From the NCBI RefSeq assembly GCF_009905375.1, contig NW_027417486.1, positions 62,001-126,000 of the forward strand: a stretch of 64,000 nt of DNA. Reading direction: 5' to 3'. The stretch is from Apium graveolens. Its lineage: Eukaryota > Streptophyta > Magnoliopsida > Apiales > Apiaceae. Of this stretch, positions 44,403 to 54,901 are shown in pieces (position 1 is the stretch's first letter; each line of letters starts with the position of its first letter). The notes beneath the pieces were generated by a model. The model ran no database searches, was not told the DNA's origin, and saw nothing but the letters and a program-made list of their open reading frames with translations. The position numbers and the translations under genes were made by a program.

Positions 44403-46739
44403 CTAATTATTAGTTTTAAGGACCCAGACTTGCTTGGATCCTTTGGCCTTTTTAGGTTTGTTAACATTTGCAGCGGATTTAGCATCAGATTTTATGTTAA
44501 CAGTTTTCTTATCAGAACTTATACTACCAGACTTTGAATCAGAACTTACACTAGAAGGAACAACAGAAACTTTCTTTAAAGAAGGTTTTATTTGATAATA
44601 ATCATAGTACAAACTATGATATTCCTTACAAGTATAAATGGAATGCCATAAACTACCACAATGAAAACAAGGATCTTGTGGTTTGTATCTAACAGACTGA
44701 CTCTTAACTCCTGATTTTGTAGATAAGGAGTTAATATTCTTATTCTTCCTGCAAAAAGAAGCCAGATGGTTAGAACTTCCACAGTTATGACACGCTTTCC
44801 TAGGAGCATCAGGAACAGATTTATAGTTATTGCTTTTATTCACACCTTCCTTTCCATTCCTATTTTTCCTAGGTGATTTTACCTTGTTTGCATTCTTAAC
44901 ATCTTTCAGCTTATGCTTAAGCTGCTTCTTTGTCATTAAGCCTATGTTAACTTCAGCTGTCTTTTCCTGTTTTAGTTTGTCAGAAGCTAATTCCTTTTTA
45001 ACTTCTGATTTCTCATTTTCAGATTTTTCAGTTACAAACTTAACAGGTTTTAACTTCAGCTTTTGCTTATCAACAGGCTTAATTTCTACAGTTCCTTTTT
45101 CATTTTTATTTTCTCCATAACCTAAGCCCTCTTTCCAGTTTCCACTGCTTAGCAAATTTTGAGTTGTTTTGCCAGAGTTAGTCCAAGTTCTGATAATCTC
45201 TCTCTCCTTTTCTAACTCAGTTTTTAGAGATTCATTCATTTTTAGCACTTCATCCCTAACATAAAAAGCATCATCTCTATCCTGCTGAGTTTGATGGAAC
45301 ATGACTAACTCTTTTTCTAAGAAATCATTTCTTTTCCTAAAAGCAAGATTTTCAGAAGTTAATCTTTCACATGTTAAAGTTTGATCTCTATAACTGACAA
45401 ACATGGTTTTAAGATATCTTCTCAACTCATTAATATCATCAGTATGAAAAGCATAAGTAGTCTGAGGTACCTTTGTTTCAGCAGCTTCAGAACTGCTCTC
45501 AGAACTTGATTTATCAGCATTTGCCATCAATGCATAGTTCTCCTCACTTTCAGAGTCTGAGGTGTCTGTCCAGCTTCTCTGCTTTGTGACAAGAGCTTTG
45601 CCTTTGTCACTCTTGGTCTTCTTGCAATCAGGAGATATGTGGCCTTTCTCACCACAATTATAACATTTAACATTAGCGTAATCTCCTCTGTCAGACTTTC
45701 CTCCTCTTCCTTCAGATCTTCTGAAATTCTTCTTATCAGAACTTATGCCTTTTCTGGAAAACTTCTTTCCCTTCCTGAACTTCCTGTATACAATCTTTGT
45801 GATTCCTTTCACCATAAGAGCACACAGCTTCATCATCTCCTCATCAGCATCAGTTTCAGGCAAGCTTTCAGAATCTGAGTCATCATCACTCTCAGAACTT
45901 GATGACTCAGTATCAGACTTTATGATAAGAGCTTTACCCTTGTCTTTCTTTGAGGAAGGTGGTTTGGGGGATTCCTCTTCAGCCTTGAGAGCAACTGTCC
46001 TTGACTTTCCTCCTTTCCTCTTGCTTCTTTGTTCCATCTCAAGTTCATGAGTCTTGAGCATTCCATAGATTTCATCAAGAGTTGTTTCATCAAGATTGTA
46101 GTTGTCTCTTATTGTTGTTGCCTTCAAATCCCAACATTCAGGAAGAGCTAACAGGAATTTAAGGTTTGTATCTTCAAGATCATACTCCTTATTAACCAAT
46201 GACAAGTCATTCAAGAGTTTGACAAATCTATCATATACATCAGTCAATGACTCATTAGTCCTAGAGTCAAAGTGTTCATACTCTTGAGTGAGTATTGTCT
46301 TCCTGTTCTTCTTAACTGTTTCAGTTCCTTGACACCTTGTCTCCAGTGCATCCCATATCTCCTTAGCAGTCTTGCAGTTGATTACCCTGTTTGACATTAC
46401 ATTATCAATGGCACTATGCAATAAGTGTCGTACCTTGGCATCCTTAGCAATAGATGCTATATCTTCAGCAGTGTAATCACTCTTTTCCTTTGGTACGGTC
46501 TTTGCTGCTTCACCTGCAACTACAACAGCGAGCTTGGTAGGTTTGTGAGGCCCTTCCTTGATTCTATCAAGGTATTCTGGATCTGTTGCTTCCAGAAACA
46601 TGGTCATCCTTACCTTCCATATGGGATATTCAGATGGTCTCAATATGGGAACTCTGATAGTCTTATATCGACTCTGAGTTGATGTCTTTGATGATTTCTC
46701 AGTTTTGGTAGGCTTAGTTGGAGTTTCTGTGTCAGACAT
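44403..46739 (-). CDS. Copia-2 gag
   Basis: ATG at 46,739 (MSDTETPTKPTK), 42 nt past the primer site; 778 codons to TAG at 44,403. The UBN2-type capsid region has YPIWKVRMTMFLEATDPEYLDRI, CKTAKEIWDALE and FVKLLNDLSL (residues ~35-230). A first zinc knuckle is CYNCGEKGHISPDC (~residue 365), and two more lie near the C-terminus: CHNCGSSNHLASFC and CFHCGSLWHSIYTC. The middle is Ser/Asp-rich and coiled-coil-like. It would form the particle and package RNA. Length and three knuckles are large for copia gag but fit Sireviruses. Between its stop and pol are TAG, TGG, TCT, TTT, TGA in frame. Confidence 0.9.
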   Translation of the reverse strand: MSDTETPTKPTKTEKSSKTSTQSRYKTIRVPILRPSEYPIWKVRMTMFLEATDPEYLDRIKEGPHKPTKLAVVVAGEAAKTVPKEKSDYTAEDIASIAKDAKVRHLLHSAIDNVMSNRVINCKTAKEIWDALETRCQGTETVKKNRKTILTQEYEHFDSRTNESLTDVYDRFVKLLNDLSLVNKEYDLEDTNLKFLLALPECWDLKATTIRDNYNLDETTLDEIYGMLKTHELEMEQRSKRKGGKSRTVALKAEEESPKPPSSKKDKGKALIIKSDTESSSSESDDDSDSESLPETDADEEMMKLCALMVKGITKIVYRKFRKGKKFSRKGISSDKKNFRRSEGRGGKSDRGDYANVKCYNCGEKGHISPDCKKTKSDKGKALVTKQRSWTDTSDSESEENYALMANADKSSSESSSEAAETKVPQTTYAFHTDDINELRRYLKTMFVSYRDQTLTCERLTSENLAFRKRNDFLEKELVMFHQTQQDRDDAFYVRDEVLKMNESLKTELEKEREIIRTWTNSGKTTQNLLSSGNWKEGLGYGENKNEKGTVEIKPVDKQKLKLKPVKFVTEKSENEKSEVKKELASDKLKQEKTAEVNIGLMTKKQLKHKLKDVKNANKVKSPRKNRNGKEGVNKSNNYKSVPDAPRKACHNCGSSNHLASFCRKNKNINSLSTKSGVKSQSVRYKPQDPCFHCGSLWHSIYTCKEYHSLYYDYYQIKPSLKKVSVVPSSVSSDSKSGSISSDKKTVNIKSDAKSAANVNKPKKAKGSKQVWVLKTNN

Positions 46740-46780
46740 GATTGTGTTTGGATCTTTAACTGTATGTGTGTTAACAGAAG

Positions 46781-46792
46781 GCTCTGATACCA
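46781..46792 (-). other. Copia-2 primer binding site (initiator tRNA-Met)
   Basis: The minus strand reads TGGTATCAGAGC two bases from the LTR. Confidence 0.9.
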
Positions 46793-46794
46793 CT

Positions 46795-47407
46795 TGTTAG
46801 GTCACACTTTCACTGTAGAGGGGGTGAATACAGTGTTTATTACAATCAAATCAAACTTCAAGAACTTATGTAACAGAAAACAAACTTTATTGAAACAATA
46901 AACTCTGTTACAATCTGAAACTGTTATCTCTCAGTGATGAACAAAATATCACGAGAGCTGCTAGGGTTACAGTAAATAATATTCTCGATAATGATAACAC
47001 TTATAGTGTAAACCCTATGTCTGTGTTTATATACTACACAGTTACAAGATAATCGCTAATTGATATGGAATATAATTCTGCTTCCTAATATATATCAATC
47101 AGATATCTTCTATTCCAAGTATTCCATTCTTCACGGAATTCCTTCTTCATGCATATCTCTTCTTATGTTTATCTTGATCTTCTTAACTTTAATCAGCTAC
47201 TGTCCTTATCTGATCGTCCTTCAGCACTTAAGTTCTGATATCTATCTCCTGATGCTTATCTCCTGATAACATACGTACTGATATCCCTTAAGTTCTGACG
47301 TCCAGTATAAGTACTGATCAGTTAAGTACTGATTTGTTCTGTTCAAATAAGATCTGAAATCTAAACATAAAACATATTAGCCATGACATTATCAAATATA
47401 TCTAACA
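46795..47407 (-). repeat. Copia-2 5' LTR
   Basis: 613 bp, seemingly identical to 34,183-34,795. It is followed by the duplicated target ATTCG. Confidence 0.95.
47026..47033 (-). promoter_or_regulatory. TATA-like box in the Copia-2 5' LTR
   Basis: The minus strand reads TAGTATATAAACAC. TAAGTTCTGAT motifs (47,227-47,350) lie upstream in element sense. Confidence 0.55.
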
Positions 47408-47412
47408 ATTCG

Positions 47413-47739
47413 ATTAATGTCATCACTGTCACATGCTAAAGGTAATAACAATGGCTATAGAAGGAAGTAATAATGAAGTTGTGATCTCATGAGTGTTTTA
47501 TTATTGATAAATTGAAGTGTTAGTTAAGTGGTTAATTAAGTAGTTAATTATAGTTAATATTTAATTAACAATTTTAAGTGTTACTATCTTAACATTGAGA
47601 AGTAGTCATACATTGGTGAGTGAGTTTAATTAGACAATAACTTAGTCTGAGTCTCTGAGGGAACGAACTAGAAAGTATTCTATATTACTTGCGAACGCGT
47701 ATACTTGCGTGAATATTAGTGCATGTTTTCGCCCTAACA
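47413..47739 (+). repeat. Athila-like 5' LTR, second part
   Basis: It continues the LTR after Copia-2 and ends CCCTAACA just before the primer site. Confidence 0.85.
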
Positions 47740-47745
47740 AGTTTT

Positions 47746-47763
47746 TGGCGCCGCTGCCGGGGA
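47746..47763 (+). other. Athila primer binding site (tRNA-Asp)
   Basis: TGGCGCCGCTGCCGGGGA, one mismatch from the complement of the plant tRNA-Asp 3' end (TGGCGCCGTTGCCGGGGA). A second copy is at 57,470-57,487. Confidence 0.8.
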
Positions 47764-47880
47764 CTCGGCGTATTTGTTTAGTTTATGTACTTACCATCAT
47801 TGGTCATTAGGACTCAGTGATTAGGACGTAGTAGTTAATTACTCTTTTCGGTTGTGTTTCAGGTACTTTAGCAAGCGTTT

Positions 47881-50800
47881 ATGCAAACTCGTTCTCGTGC
47901 TTGCAAGAGGACCTTAGATACAGCTGAGGAGAAAGACGAAGTTCTTGATACTCCGGAGAAGTTAGATTTTGAGGATTCGGATTCAGGAACTGAGCAGAAA
48001 GAACCAGTAAACATGGGAGATCGTATTGTTCAAGCTGATCCAGCTCTTATGGATTTTTCTCGGCCTAAAATTGATGACATTCAGTCAAGCATCCTTCATC
48101 CGGCTATTCAAGCTAACACCTTTGAAATCAAGCCGGGCACTATTCAGATGGTGCGGAATTCTGTTTCTTTTGGAGGAGCGGCAACTGAAGACCCCAACAT
48201 GCACATAAGGAATTTTGTCGAGATCTGCAGCACTTTTAAGTATAATGGCGTGACTGATGAGGCTATCAAGTTGAGGCTTTTCCCATTCTCACTGAGGCAT
48301 AAAGCTAAAGACTGGTTACATTCTGAACCAGCTGGGTCCATCACTATGTGGCAAGATCTTGCGCAAAAGTTTCTGGTGAAGTTTTATCCAATGGCAAAGA
48401 CTGCTGCTATGAGGAGTGCTCTTACTCAGTTTGCGCAGCAACCTACAGAATCTATGTGCGAGGCTTGGGAACGCTACAAGGAAATGTTGAGAAAATGTCC
48501 ACATCATGGAATGCCGGATTGGATGGTAATCACTGGTTTTTATAATGGTTTGGGGGCCCAATCTCGGCCCATGCTCGATGCAGCAGCTGGAGGCGCCTTA
48601 TGGGCTAAAAGCTATACTGAGGCGTATAATCTTATCGAGACGATGGCTGCAAATGAGCATCAAAACCCAACTCAGAGGATGACGTCAGGCAAGGTAGCAG
48701 GCATTCTGGAAGTTGATGCAGCCACTGCTATTGCAGCCCAGCTCCAAGCGCTATCAATGAAGGTTGATTCTTTGGCTACGTATGGAGTTAATCAAATAGC
48801 TATGGTTTGTGAGCTCTGTGCAGGTTCTCATGCTACGGATCAGTGTTCTCTTGTCAACGAATCTGTGCAGTATGTGAATAATTATCAGCGACAACAGCAG
48901 CCTGTGCCAGCGACCTATCATCCTAACAACAGAAATCATCCAAATTTTAGCTGGGGGAATAATCAGAATGCTATTCAGCCAACATATCAGCAAGGAGTAA
49001 GTAAACAGTTTAACCCACCTGGATTTCAGCAACCACAGCAGTATGCTACAAGGCAATCATATCCTCAACAGGGAAGTGCAGCTGCACCTACTAGTGCTGA
49101 TTTTAAGGAACTTAAGCTGTTGTGCAAGAGTCAGGCGGTTTCTATCAATACCTTGGAAAATCAAATCGGTCAATTAGCCAATGCAGTGCTCAATCGTCAA
49201 CCTGGCACTCTTCCCAGTGACACGGAAGTACCAGGCAGGAAGGAAGCTAAAGAGCAAGTCAAGGCTATTACCTTAAGGTCTGGAAAAGTAGCTGATGCTG
49301 AAAAGGCAAAAGAAGTCGAAGCTGAAGTTAGAGATGAAGAATCTAAGCAAAAGGAGAAAGTGGCGGAACCAAAGAAGACTACTGTTGAACACATTCTGCC
49401 TGAGGCTAATACAGGGGAGAAACAGCTCTATCCTCCACCACCTTTTCCTAAGAGATTGCAGCAACAAAAGTTGGATAGACAGTTCGGGAAGTTTCTGGAG
49501 GTGTTCAAGAAACTTCACATCAATATACCTTTTGCTGAGGCGCTGGAACAAATGCCTAGTTATGCGAAGTTTATGAAGACTATTCTTTCAAGGAAGGTGA
49601 AACTGGATGACCTTGAAACTGTTGCTCTCACGGAAGAATGCAGTGCGGTTCTGCAACAAAAGTTACCACCAAAACTGAAAGATCCAGGAAGCTTCACCAT
49701 TCCTTGCACCATTGGCAATCTAACTTTTGACAAGTGCCTTTGTGATTTGGGAGCAAGCATTAATCTGATGCCGTTGTCGATCTTTAAAAAGCTGGATATG
49801 CCTGATCCAAAACCCACATACATGTCGCTACAATTGGCGGACCGTTCCATTACTTACCCAAGGGGCATAGTTGAGGATGTGCTCGTCAAGGTGGATAAGC
49901 TCTTCTTTCCTGCTGATTTTGTTATTCTGGATTTTGAGGAAGATAAGAAGATTCCCATAATCTTGGGGAGGCCTTTCTTGGCTACTGGCCGTACCTTGAT
50001 AGATGTGCAAAAAGGGGAACTTACTATGCGGGTCCAAGATCAGGATGTGACCTTCAACGTATTCAAGGCAATGAAATTCCCTACAGAAGTTGAGGAGTGC
50101 TTAAAAGTGGATGTGATTGATTCTGCGGTTACTTCGGAACTCGATCACATGCTAATGTTTGATGCATTGGAAAAGGCCTTAGTGGGGGATTTTGACAGCG
50201 ATGATGAAGATAGCAACGAGCAATTACAATATCTGAACGCTTCTCCATGGAAGCGAAAGCTCAACATACCATTTGAATCTCTTAGTACTTCTGACCTTAA
50301 GAATGCTGAAGGGAAGCTCAAACCATCAATAGAGGAAGCACCTACCTTGGAGCTCAAACCATTACCTGAACACTTGAGGTATGCTTTTTTAGGTGATTCA
50401 TCTACGTTACCTGTTATTATTTCAGCTGACCTTTCAGGTAGTGAGGAAGACAAGCTCTTAAGGATTTTGATAGAATTAAAATCGGCTATAGGATGGACCA
50501 TAGCAGACATCAAGGGGATAAGTCCTTCATATTGTATGCATAAAATTCTGGTAGAGGAAGGTAGTAAGCCAACTGTGGAACAGCAGCGAAGACTGAACCC
50601 GATCATGAAGGAGGTGGTGAAGAAAGAAATTCTGAAATGGCTAGATGCAGGCATCATTTATCCTATTTCTGACAGCTCGTGGGTGAGCCCCGTGCAATGT
50701 GTACCTAAGAAAGGAGGTATCACTGTGGTCGTAAATGAAAAGAATGAGCTCATCCCTACTCGAACAGTTACAGGATGGAGAGTATGCATGGATTATAGAA

Positions 50801-53232
50801 AATTGAACAAAGCCACAAGGAAGGATCACTTCCCTCTCCCATTCATTGATCAAATGCTTGACAGATTGGCGGGACATGAGTATTTTTGTCTTCTGGATGG
50901 TTATTCCGGATATAATCAGATTTGTATTGCACCAGAGGATCAGGAAAAGACTACTTTCACTTGTCCATTTGGCACATTTGCTTTTCGTAGAGTTTCGTTT
51001 AGGTTATGTGGCGCCCCGGCCACCTTTCAGAGATGTATGATGGCTATATTCTCTGACATGATTGGAAATAACGTCGAAGTGTTCATGGATGACTTCTCCA
51101 TCTTTGGACACTCATATGATGAATGTTTGAATAATCTGCGCGCCGTACTCAAAAGATGCGTGGAAACTAATTTGGTGCTTAATTGGGAGAAATGTCATTT
51201 TATGGTGCGTGAAGGCATTATCCTTGGGCATAAGGTCTCTAGCAAAGGTCTGGAGGTGGACAAGGCCAAGGTGGGAGTCATTGAAAATCTTCCCCCACCT
51301 AATTCGGTGAAAGGAATCCGTAGTTTTCTCGGTCATGCGGGTTTTTATCGGCGATTCATCAAGGACTTTTCAAAGATATCTAAGCCGTTGTGCAATTTAC
51401 TTGAGAAAGATGTGCCTTTCAAATTTGATGATGAATGTTTGGCAGCATTCGAGACTCTCAAGGAGAATTTGATCACGGCACCAGATTGGACAGAACCGTT
51501 TGAGATGATGTGTGATGCGAGTGACTATGCGGTAGGTGCAGTTCTGGGACAGCGTAAGAAAAATCTCTTCCATGTGGTCTACTATGCGAGTAAGACTTTA
51601 AATGGGGCCCAATTGAACTACACCACTACTGAGAAGGAGCTTTTGGCTATAGTCTTTGGCTTTGAGAAATTTCGATCTTATCTGCTTGGTACGAAAGTGA
51701 CAGTATTCACTGATCATGCAGCTATTTGCTATCTGGTTTCTAAGAAGGATTCAAAGCCGAGACTCATTCGTTGGGTGCTTTTACTTCAAGAATTTGAGTT
51801 AGAGATCAAAGATAGAAAAGGTACTGAGAATCAAGTAGCTGACCATCTCTCTAGGTTGGAGAATCCCGATTCTACTTCACAAGATAGGACGTTAATCAAT
51901 GAATCTTTTCCGGATGAGCAGTTGTTTGCAATTCAGGAGGAAGAACCATGGTTTGCAGATATTGTAAACTATCTTGTCAGCAATATAATGCCGCTTAATT
52001 TGACATCCGCTCAAAAGAAGAAGTTTCTGCATGAGGTGAAGTGGTATATGTGGGATGAACCATATTTGTTTAGACAGGGAGCGGATCAGATCATCAGGAG
52101 ATGTATCCCGTTTTGTGAGACGGAGGGGATATTACGAGACTGCCATTCCACGGTTTATGGTGGACACTATGGAGGTGAGAAGACGGCAGCTCGTATTCTG
52201 CAAGCAGGTTTTTTCTGGCCTACTTTGTTCAAGGATGCTCATCAGTTTGTTTTAAGGTGTGATCGTTGCCAAAGAGTGGGAAATTTGTCAAGGAAGGATG
52301 AGATGCCATTAAATGTGATGCTTGAAGTCGAGGTCTTTGATGTAGGGGGAATCGATTTCATGGGGCCTTTTATCTCGTCTTACAATAATCAGTACATCTT
52401 GCTGGCAGTCGATTATGTCTCCAAATGGGTCGAAGTTAAAGCTTTACCGACAAATGATGCAAAGGTAGTACTAAATTTTCTTCATAAGCAAATTTTCACA
52501 AGGTTTGGAGCGCCTCGGGTAATCATAAGTGATGAAGGATCGCATTTTTGCAACCGTAAGTTCACTTCTATGATGCAGCGTTATAATGTGAATCATCGAG
52601 TAGCTACTGTCTATCATCCGCAAACAAATGGTCAAGCGGAAGTGTCTAACAGAGAGATAAAGCGCATTCTAGAGAAGGTTGTTTGTCCGTCAAGGAAGGA
52701 TTGGTCTTTAAGGCTCGATGAAGCTGTTTGGGCTTACAGAACAGCATACAAAACTCCACTTGGGATGTCACCGTTTCAGTTGGTGTACGGTAAGGGATGT
52801 CATCTACCGGCGGAGCTTGAGCATAAGGCCTACTGGGCATTGAAGAAATTGAACCTGGATTTAGATGCAGCTGGTAAGAAAAGAATGCTTCAGCTTAATG
52901 AACTTGATGAATTTCGACTTCAAGCGTACGAGAATAACAAAATGTATAAGGAAAAGGTGAAGAGGTGGCACGATAGGAAGCTACATCCTAAGTTATTTGT
53001 GCCAGGGCAACAAGTTCTGTTATTCAACTCTCGGCTCCGACTTTTTCCTGGGAAGTTGAAATCAAGGTGGTCTGGACCTTTTATTGTCAAAACTGTGTTT
53101 CCACATGGAGCGGTGGAAATTTTTGAGAATGATTCGGACCAAGCATTCAAGGTTAACGGTCAGCGGTTGAAGCACTACTATGGGGACATGGCAAACCGAG
53201 AGGTGGTTAGTGCCATTTTGTTGACTACTTGA
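47881..53232 (+). CDS. Athila-like gag-pol polyprotein, intact
   Basis: 1,783 codons with no stop; ATG at 47,881, ~120 nt past the primer site. Residues ~110-260 form the gypsy gag capsid region ([29 protein letters not shown]). A short zinc knuckle, [13 protein letters not shown], is at ~310-322, then a Gln/Asn-rich stretch. The aspartic protease DLGAS is at ~622. RT has [19 protein letters not shown] (~970) and FMDD (1,068-1,071). RNase H has [14 protein letters not shown] (~1,212) and FTDHAA. Integrase has H-H-C-C ([11 protein letters not shown]...CDRCQ, ~1,420-1,465) and D-D-E ([27 protein letters not shown]; ~1,490-1,590). The C-terminus has no chromodomain, as expected for Athila. All catalytic residues I can check are present, so this could be an active source of enzymes. 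Confidence 0.95.
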   Translation: MQTRSRACKRTLDTAEEKDEVLDTPEKLDFEDSDSGTEQKEPVNMGDRIVQADPALMDFSRPKIDDIQSSILHPAIQANTFEIKPGTIQMVRNSVSFGGAATEDPNMHIRNFVEICSTFKYNGVTDEAIKLRLFPFSLRHKAKDWLHSEPAGSITMWQDLAQKFLVKFYPMAKTAAMRSALTQFAQQPTESMCEAWERYKEMLRKCPHHGMPDWMVITGFYNGLGAQSRPMLDAAAGGALWAKSYTEAYNLIETMAANEHQNPTQRMTSGKVAGILEVDAATAIAAQLQALSMKVDSLATYGVNQIAMVCELCAGSHATDQCSLVNESVQYVNNYQRQQQPVPATYHPNNRNHPNFSWGNNQNAIQPTYQQGVSKQFNPPGFQQPQQYATRQSYPQQGSAAAPTSADFKELKLLCKSQAVSINTLENQIGQLANAVLNRQPGTLPSDTEVPGRKEAKEQVKAITLRSGKVADAEKAKEVEAEVRDEESKQKEKVAEPKKTTVEHILPEANTGEKQLYPPPPFPKRLQQQKLDRQFGKFLEVFKKLHINIPFAEALEQMPSYAKFMKTILSRKVKLDDLETVALTEECSAVLQQKLPPKLKDPGSFTIPCTIGNLTFDKCLCDLGASINLMPLSIFKKLDMPDPKPTYMSLQLADRSITYPRGIVEDVLVKVDKLFFPADFVILDFEEDKKIPIILGRPFLATGRTLIDVQKGELTMRVQDQDVTFNVFKAMKFPTEVEECLKVDVIDSAVTSELDHMLMFDALEKALVGDFDSDDEDSNEQLQYLNASPWKRKLNIPFESLSTSDLKNAEGKLKPSIEEAPTLELKPLPEHLRYAFLGDSSTLPVIISADLSGSEEDKLLRILIELKSAIGWTIADIKGISPSYCMHKILVEEGSKPTVEQQRRLNPIMKEVVKKEILKWLDAGIIYPISDSSWVSPVQCVPKKGGITVVVNEKNELIPTRTVTGWRVCMDYRKLNKATRKDHFPLPFIDQMLDRLAGHEYFCLLDGYSGYNQICIAPEDQEKTTFTCPFGTFAFRRVSFRLCGAPATFQRCMMAIFSDMIGNNVEVFMDDFSIFGHSYDECLNNLRAVLKRCVETNLVLNWEKCHFMVREGIILGHKVSSKGLEVDKAKVGVIENLPPPNSVKGIRSFLGHAGFYRRFIKDFSKISKPLCNLLEKDVPFKFDDECLAAFETLKENLITAPDWTEPFEMMCDASDYAVGAVLGQRKKNLFHVVYYASKTLNGAQLNYTTTEKELLAIVFGFEKFRSYLLGTKVTVFTDHAAICYLVSKKDSKPRLIRWVLLLQEFELEIKDRKGTENQVADHLSRLENPDSTSQDRTLINESFPDEQLFAIQEEEPWFADIVNYLVSNIMPLNLTSAQKKKFLHEVKWYMWDEPYLFRQGADQIIRRCIPFCETEGILRDCHSTVYGGHYGGEKTAARILQAGFFWPTLFKDAHQFVLRCDRCQRVGNLSRKDEMPLNVMLEVEVFDVGGIDFMGPFISSYNNQYILLAVDYVSKWVEVKALPTNDAKVVLNFLHKQIFTRFGAPRVIISDEGSHFCNRKFTSMMQRYNVNHRVATVYHPQTNGQAEVSNREIKRILEKVVCPSRKDWSLRLDEAVWAYRTAYKTPLGMSPFQLVYGKGCHLPAELEHKAYWALKKLNLDLDAAGKKRMLQLNELDEFRLQAYENNKMYKEKVKRWHDRKLHPKLFVPGQQVLLFNSRLRLFPGKLKSRWSGPFIVKTVFPHGAVEIFENDSDQAFKVNGQRLKHYYGDMANREVVSAILLTT

Positions 53233-53388
53233 GAAAGGTACGGAACGTCAAGCTAATGACGAAAAAGAAGCGCTGCGTGGGAGGCAACCCATGAATTGTT
53301 GTTACAGGAACCCTTAGAAGTTAATAACCTATCCAAAAACACAAAAAAATCAGAAAACAGGGGCTGAAAAAAAAAATTCCAGAGACCC

Positions 53389-53468
53389 TCTGCGCGCCCG
53401 CGCAGCTATGCTGAGCGGCCGCGCAGCTTGCTGCGCGCCCGCGCAGAAATGCTGAGCGGCCGCGCAGG
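53389..53468 (+). repeat. GC-rich hairpin doublet between Athila pol and accessory ORF
   Basis: Two units of CTGCGCGCCCGCGCAG plus GAGCGGCCGCGCAG, as in the LTR (33,289-33,368). The short flanks also resemble the LTR flanks (TTCCAG before, GGGTCG after). It lies upstream of the TATA box at 53,624. Confidence 0.9.
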
Positions 53469-53623
53469 GGTCGAGTTCCAGAAAAATTTTTACAGTTCAG
53501 AAAAAAAAAAAACAAAAACACAAAAACCCATCACAGCCCATAAACCCACGAATTCTTTTCCCATTACCCCATGATTTTATCCCTCAACCCCACTCCTAAT
53601 CTAATTTAACCTACTCCACACCC

Positions 53624-53631
53624 TATATATA
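53624..53631 (+). promoter_or_regulatory. TATA box upstream of the Athila accessory ORF
   Basis: CACCCTATATATACAT, ~100 nt before the ATG at 53,729. The A/C-rich, G-poor leader that follows is typical of plant 5' UTRs. An independent transcript is inferred. Confidence 0.5.
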
Positions 53632-53728
53632 CATACACCTATCCTACATATCTCCCACAAACTTCCTACACTTAAACCCTCTCATAAACATCAAAAATCA
53701 GTTCTTACACACTTTTATTCACAAATCA

Positions 53729-54901
53729 ATGGCACCCAAGAGAGCACGCACTATTGACAGCAGCAGCACAGTTCCTACTGCTAATTCATCAAGGGGTACT
53801 GCTGCAAGGCCTCGGTTAACTGACAGAGCTGCGGAGGAGGAGTACACTAGGCTGTTGGGGAAGCCGATTCTGAAGGAGAGGGGGTTTTTACCATCAGGGA
53901 GGGATGGTGAGTTGTTGCCCATGATCGCAGAGAAGGGGTGGATAGCTTTTTGTGAGTCACCCGAAGCAGTACCGATGAGTGTTGTTCGCGAGTTCTACGT
54001 GAACGCGAAGGCTGAAAAGAATGGGTTTTCTGTAGTTCGTGGGCTGACGGTTGATTATCATCCTGCGGCAATTCGCCGTGTGATTGGACAGCGAGAGAGG
54101 AAGCCCGATGAGGAGAACTGGAATGAAAAGACTGCTGAGGATTTTGACTTGGATTTGATTTATGCAACTCTCTATCGACCGGACACAGTTTGGAACCGCA
54201 GTCCAGCCAATAATGAGTATCGTCACTTTCCGGCGATCGCCATGAACAGGTATGCCCGTGCATGGAATGCATTTATATGTGCTAATATTTTGCCTTCTTC
54301 ACATGCACACGAGGTCACAGTTGAGAGAGCACAGTTGTTGTGGGGAATTCTGAATGAGGAATACTATGTGGACCTTGGTGAATTTATCTACCAAGGAATT
54401 CTGAAGTTTTTGAGGGGAGCAAAGCATATGAACATCCCTTATGCATCCACGGTTATGAAGCTATGCCGAGCAGTAGGAGTGAACTGGCCGGCTCATGAGC
54501 AGTTGCAGTTGCCAGCAGCTCCGATAGATTCTGGCACTCTGAATGGGATGCAGGAGTGGACCGGTGGTGAGCCTGAGGAGCATGGGCTGGGTTATCATCT
54601 TCCAGGAGGACGTCCAGCACGAGGTGCTACTATGGCTAGGCCAGGGCGTGGTGAGGCTGGTTCTTCGAGAGCTCAGGAGGGTGCTGGGATGGGTGATGCC
54701 CAGTATAGGAGGCTTTCACGGCGGATGGATGCCATGTATGAGACGCAGAGCAGGTTTGCTCAGGAGCTCACTCTTGCGTTAGGGACTGCTTTTCGAGGCC
54801 TTGGAGCTGATATCCAGTGGCCAGTTTTTGGTGAGGACTCTGCATACCCGCCGCCTGATACTCCACCCACTGAGGGTGATGATGATGATGACTCCGAGTA
54901 G
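53729..54901 (+). CDS. Athila-like accessory protein (putative plant transposon protein domain)
   Basis: 390 codons, intact, ATG at 53,729. A basic start (MAPKRARTID) is NLS-like. Residues ~30-240 form the conserved domain: PMSVVREFYVNA, VRGLTVDYHPAAIRRVIG, RYARAWNAFICANILPSSHAHEVTVERAQLLWGI and VDLGEFIYQGI. This matches the domain commonly annotated as 'putative plant transposon protein' in Athila-type elements. The N-terminal domains of the Copia-1 and Copia-2 accessory ORFs follow the same plan. The C-terminus has a Gly/Arg-rich segment, a helical stretch (RRLSRRMDAMYETQSRF) and an acidic tail (GDDDDDSE). There is no signal peptide or membrane helix, so envelope function is unlikely. Biochemical role unknown. 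Confidence 0.8.
   Translation: MAPKRARTIDSSSTVPTANSSRGTAARPRLTDRAAEEEYTRLLGKPILKERGFLPSGRDGELLPMIAEKGWIAFCESPEAVPMSVVREFYVNAKAEKNGFSVVRGLTVDYHPAAIRRVIGQRERKPDEENWNEKTAEDFDLDLIYATLYRPDTVWNRSPANNEYRHFPAIAMNRYARAWNAFICANILPSSHAHEVTVERAQLLWGILNEEYYVDLGEFIYQGILKFLRGAKHMNIPYASTVMKLCRAVGVNWPAHEQLQLPAAPIDSGTLNGMQEWTGGEPEEHGLGYHLPGGRPARGATMARPGRGEAGSSRAQEGAGMGDAQYRRLSRRMDAMYETQSRFAQELTLALGTAFRGLGADIQWPVFGEDSAYPPPDTPPTEGDDDDDSE

Larger units (their letters stand above)
34183..47407 (-). mobile_element. Copia-2: complete Sirevirus-like Ty1/copia retrotransposon (13.2 kb)
   Basis: 613-bp LTRs (34,183-34,795 and 46,795-47,407) appear identical throughout. The duplication ATTCG flanks both ends (34,178-34,182; 47,408-47,412), and the intact Athila 3' LTR near 57,132 shows the single-copy site. 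On the minus strand: primer site, gag, pol, 2.3-kb spacer with a small ORF, large accessory ORF, polypurine tract. Identical LTRs mean very recent insertion, yet the RT catalytic motif and the accessory frame are damaged (see below), so this copy is probably not autonomous. Confidence 0.95.
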
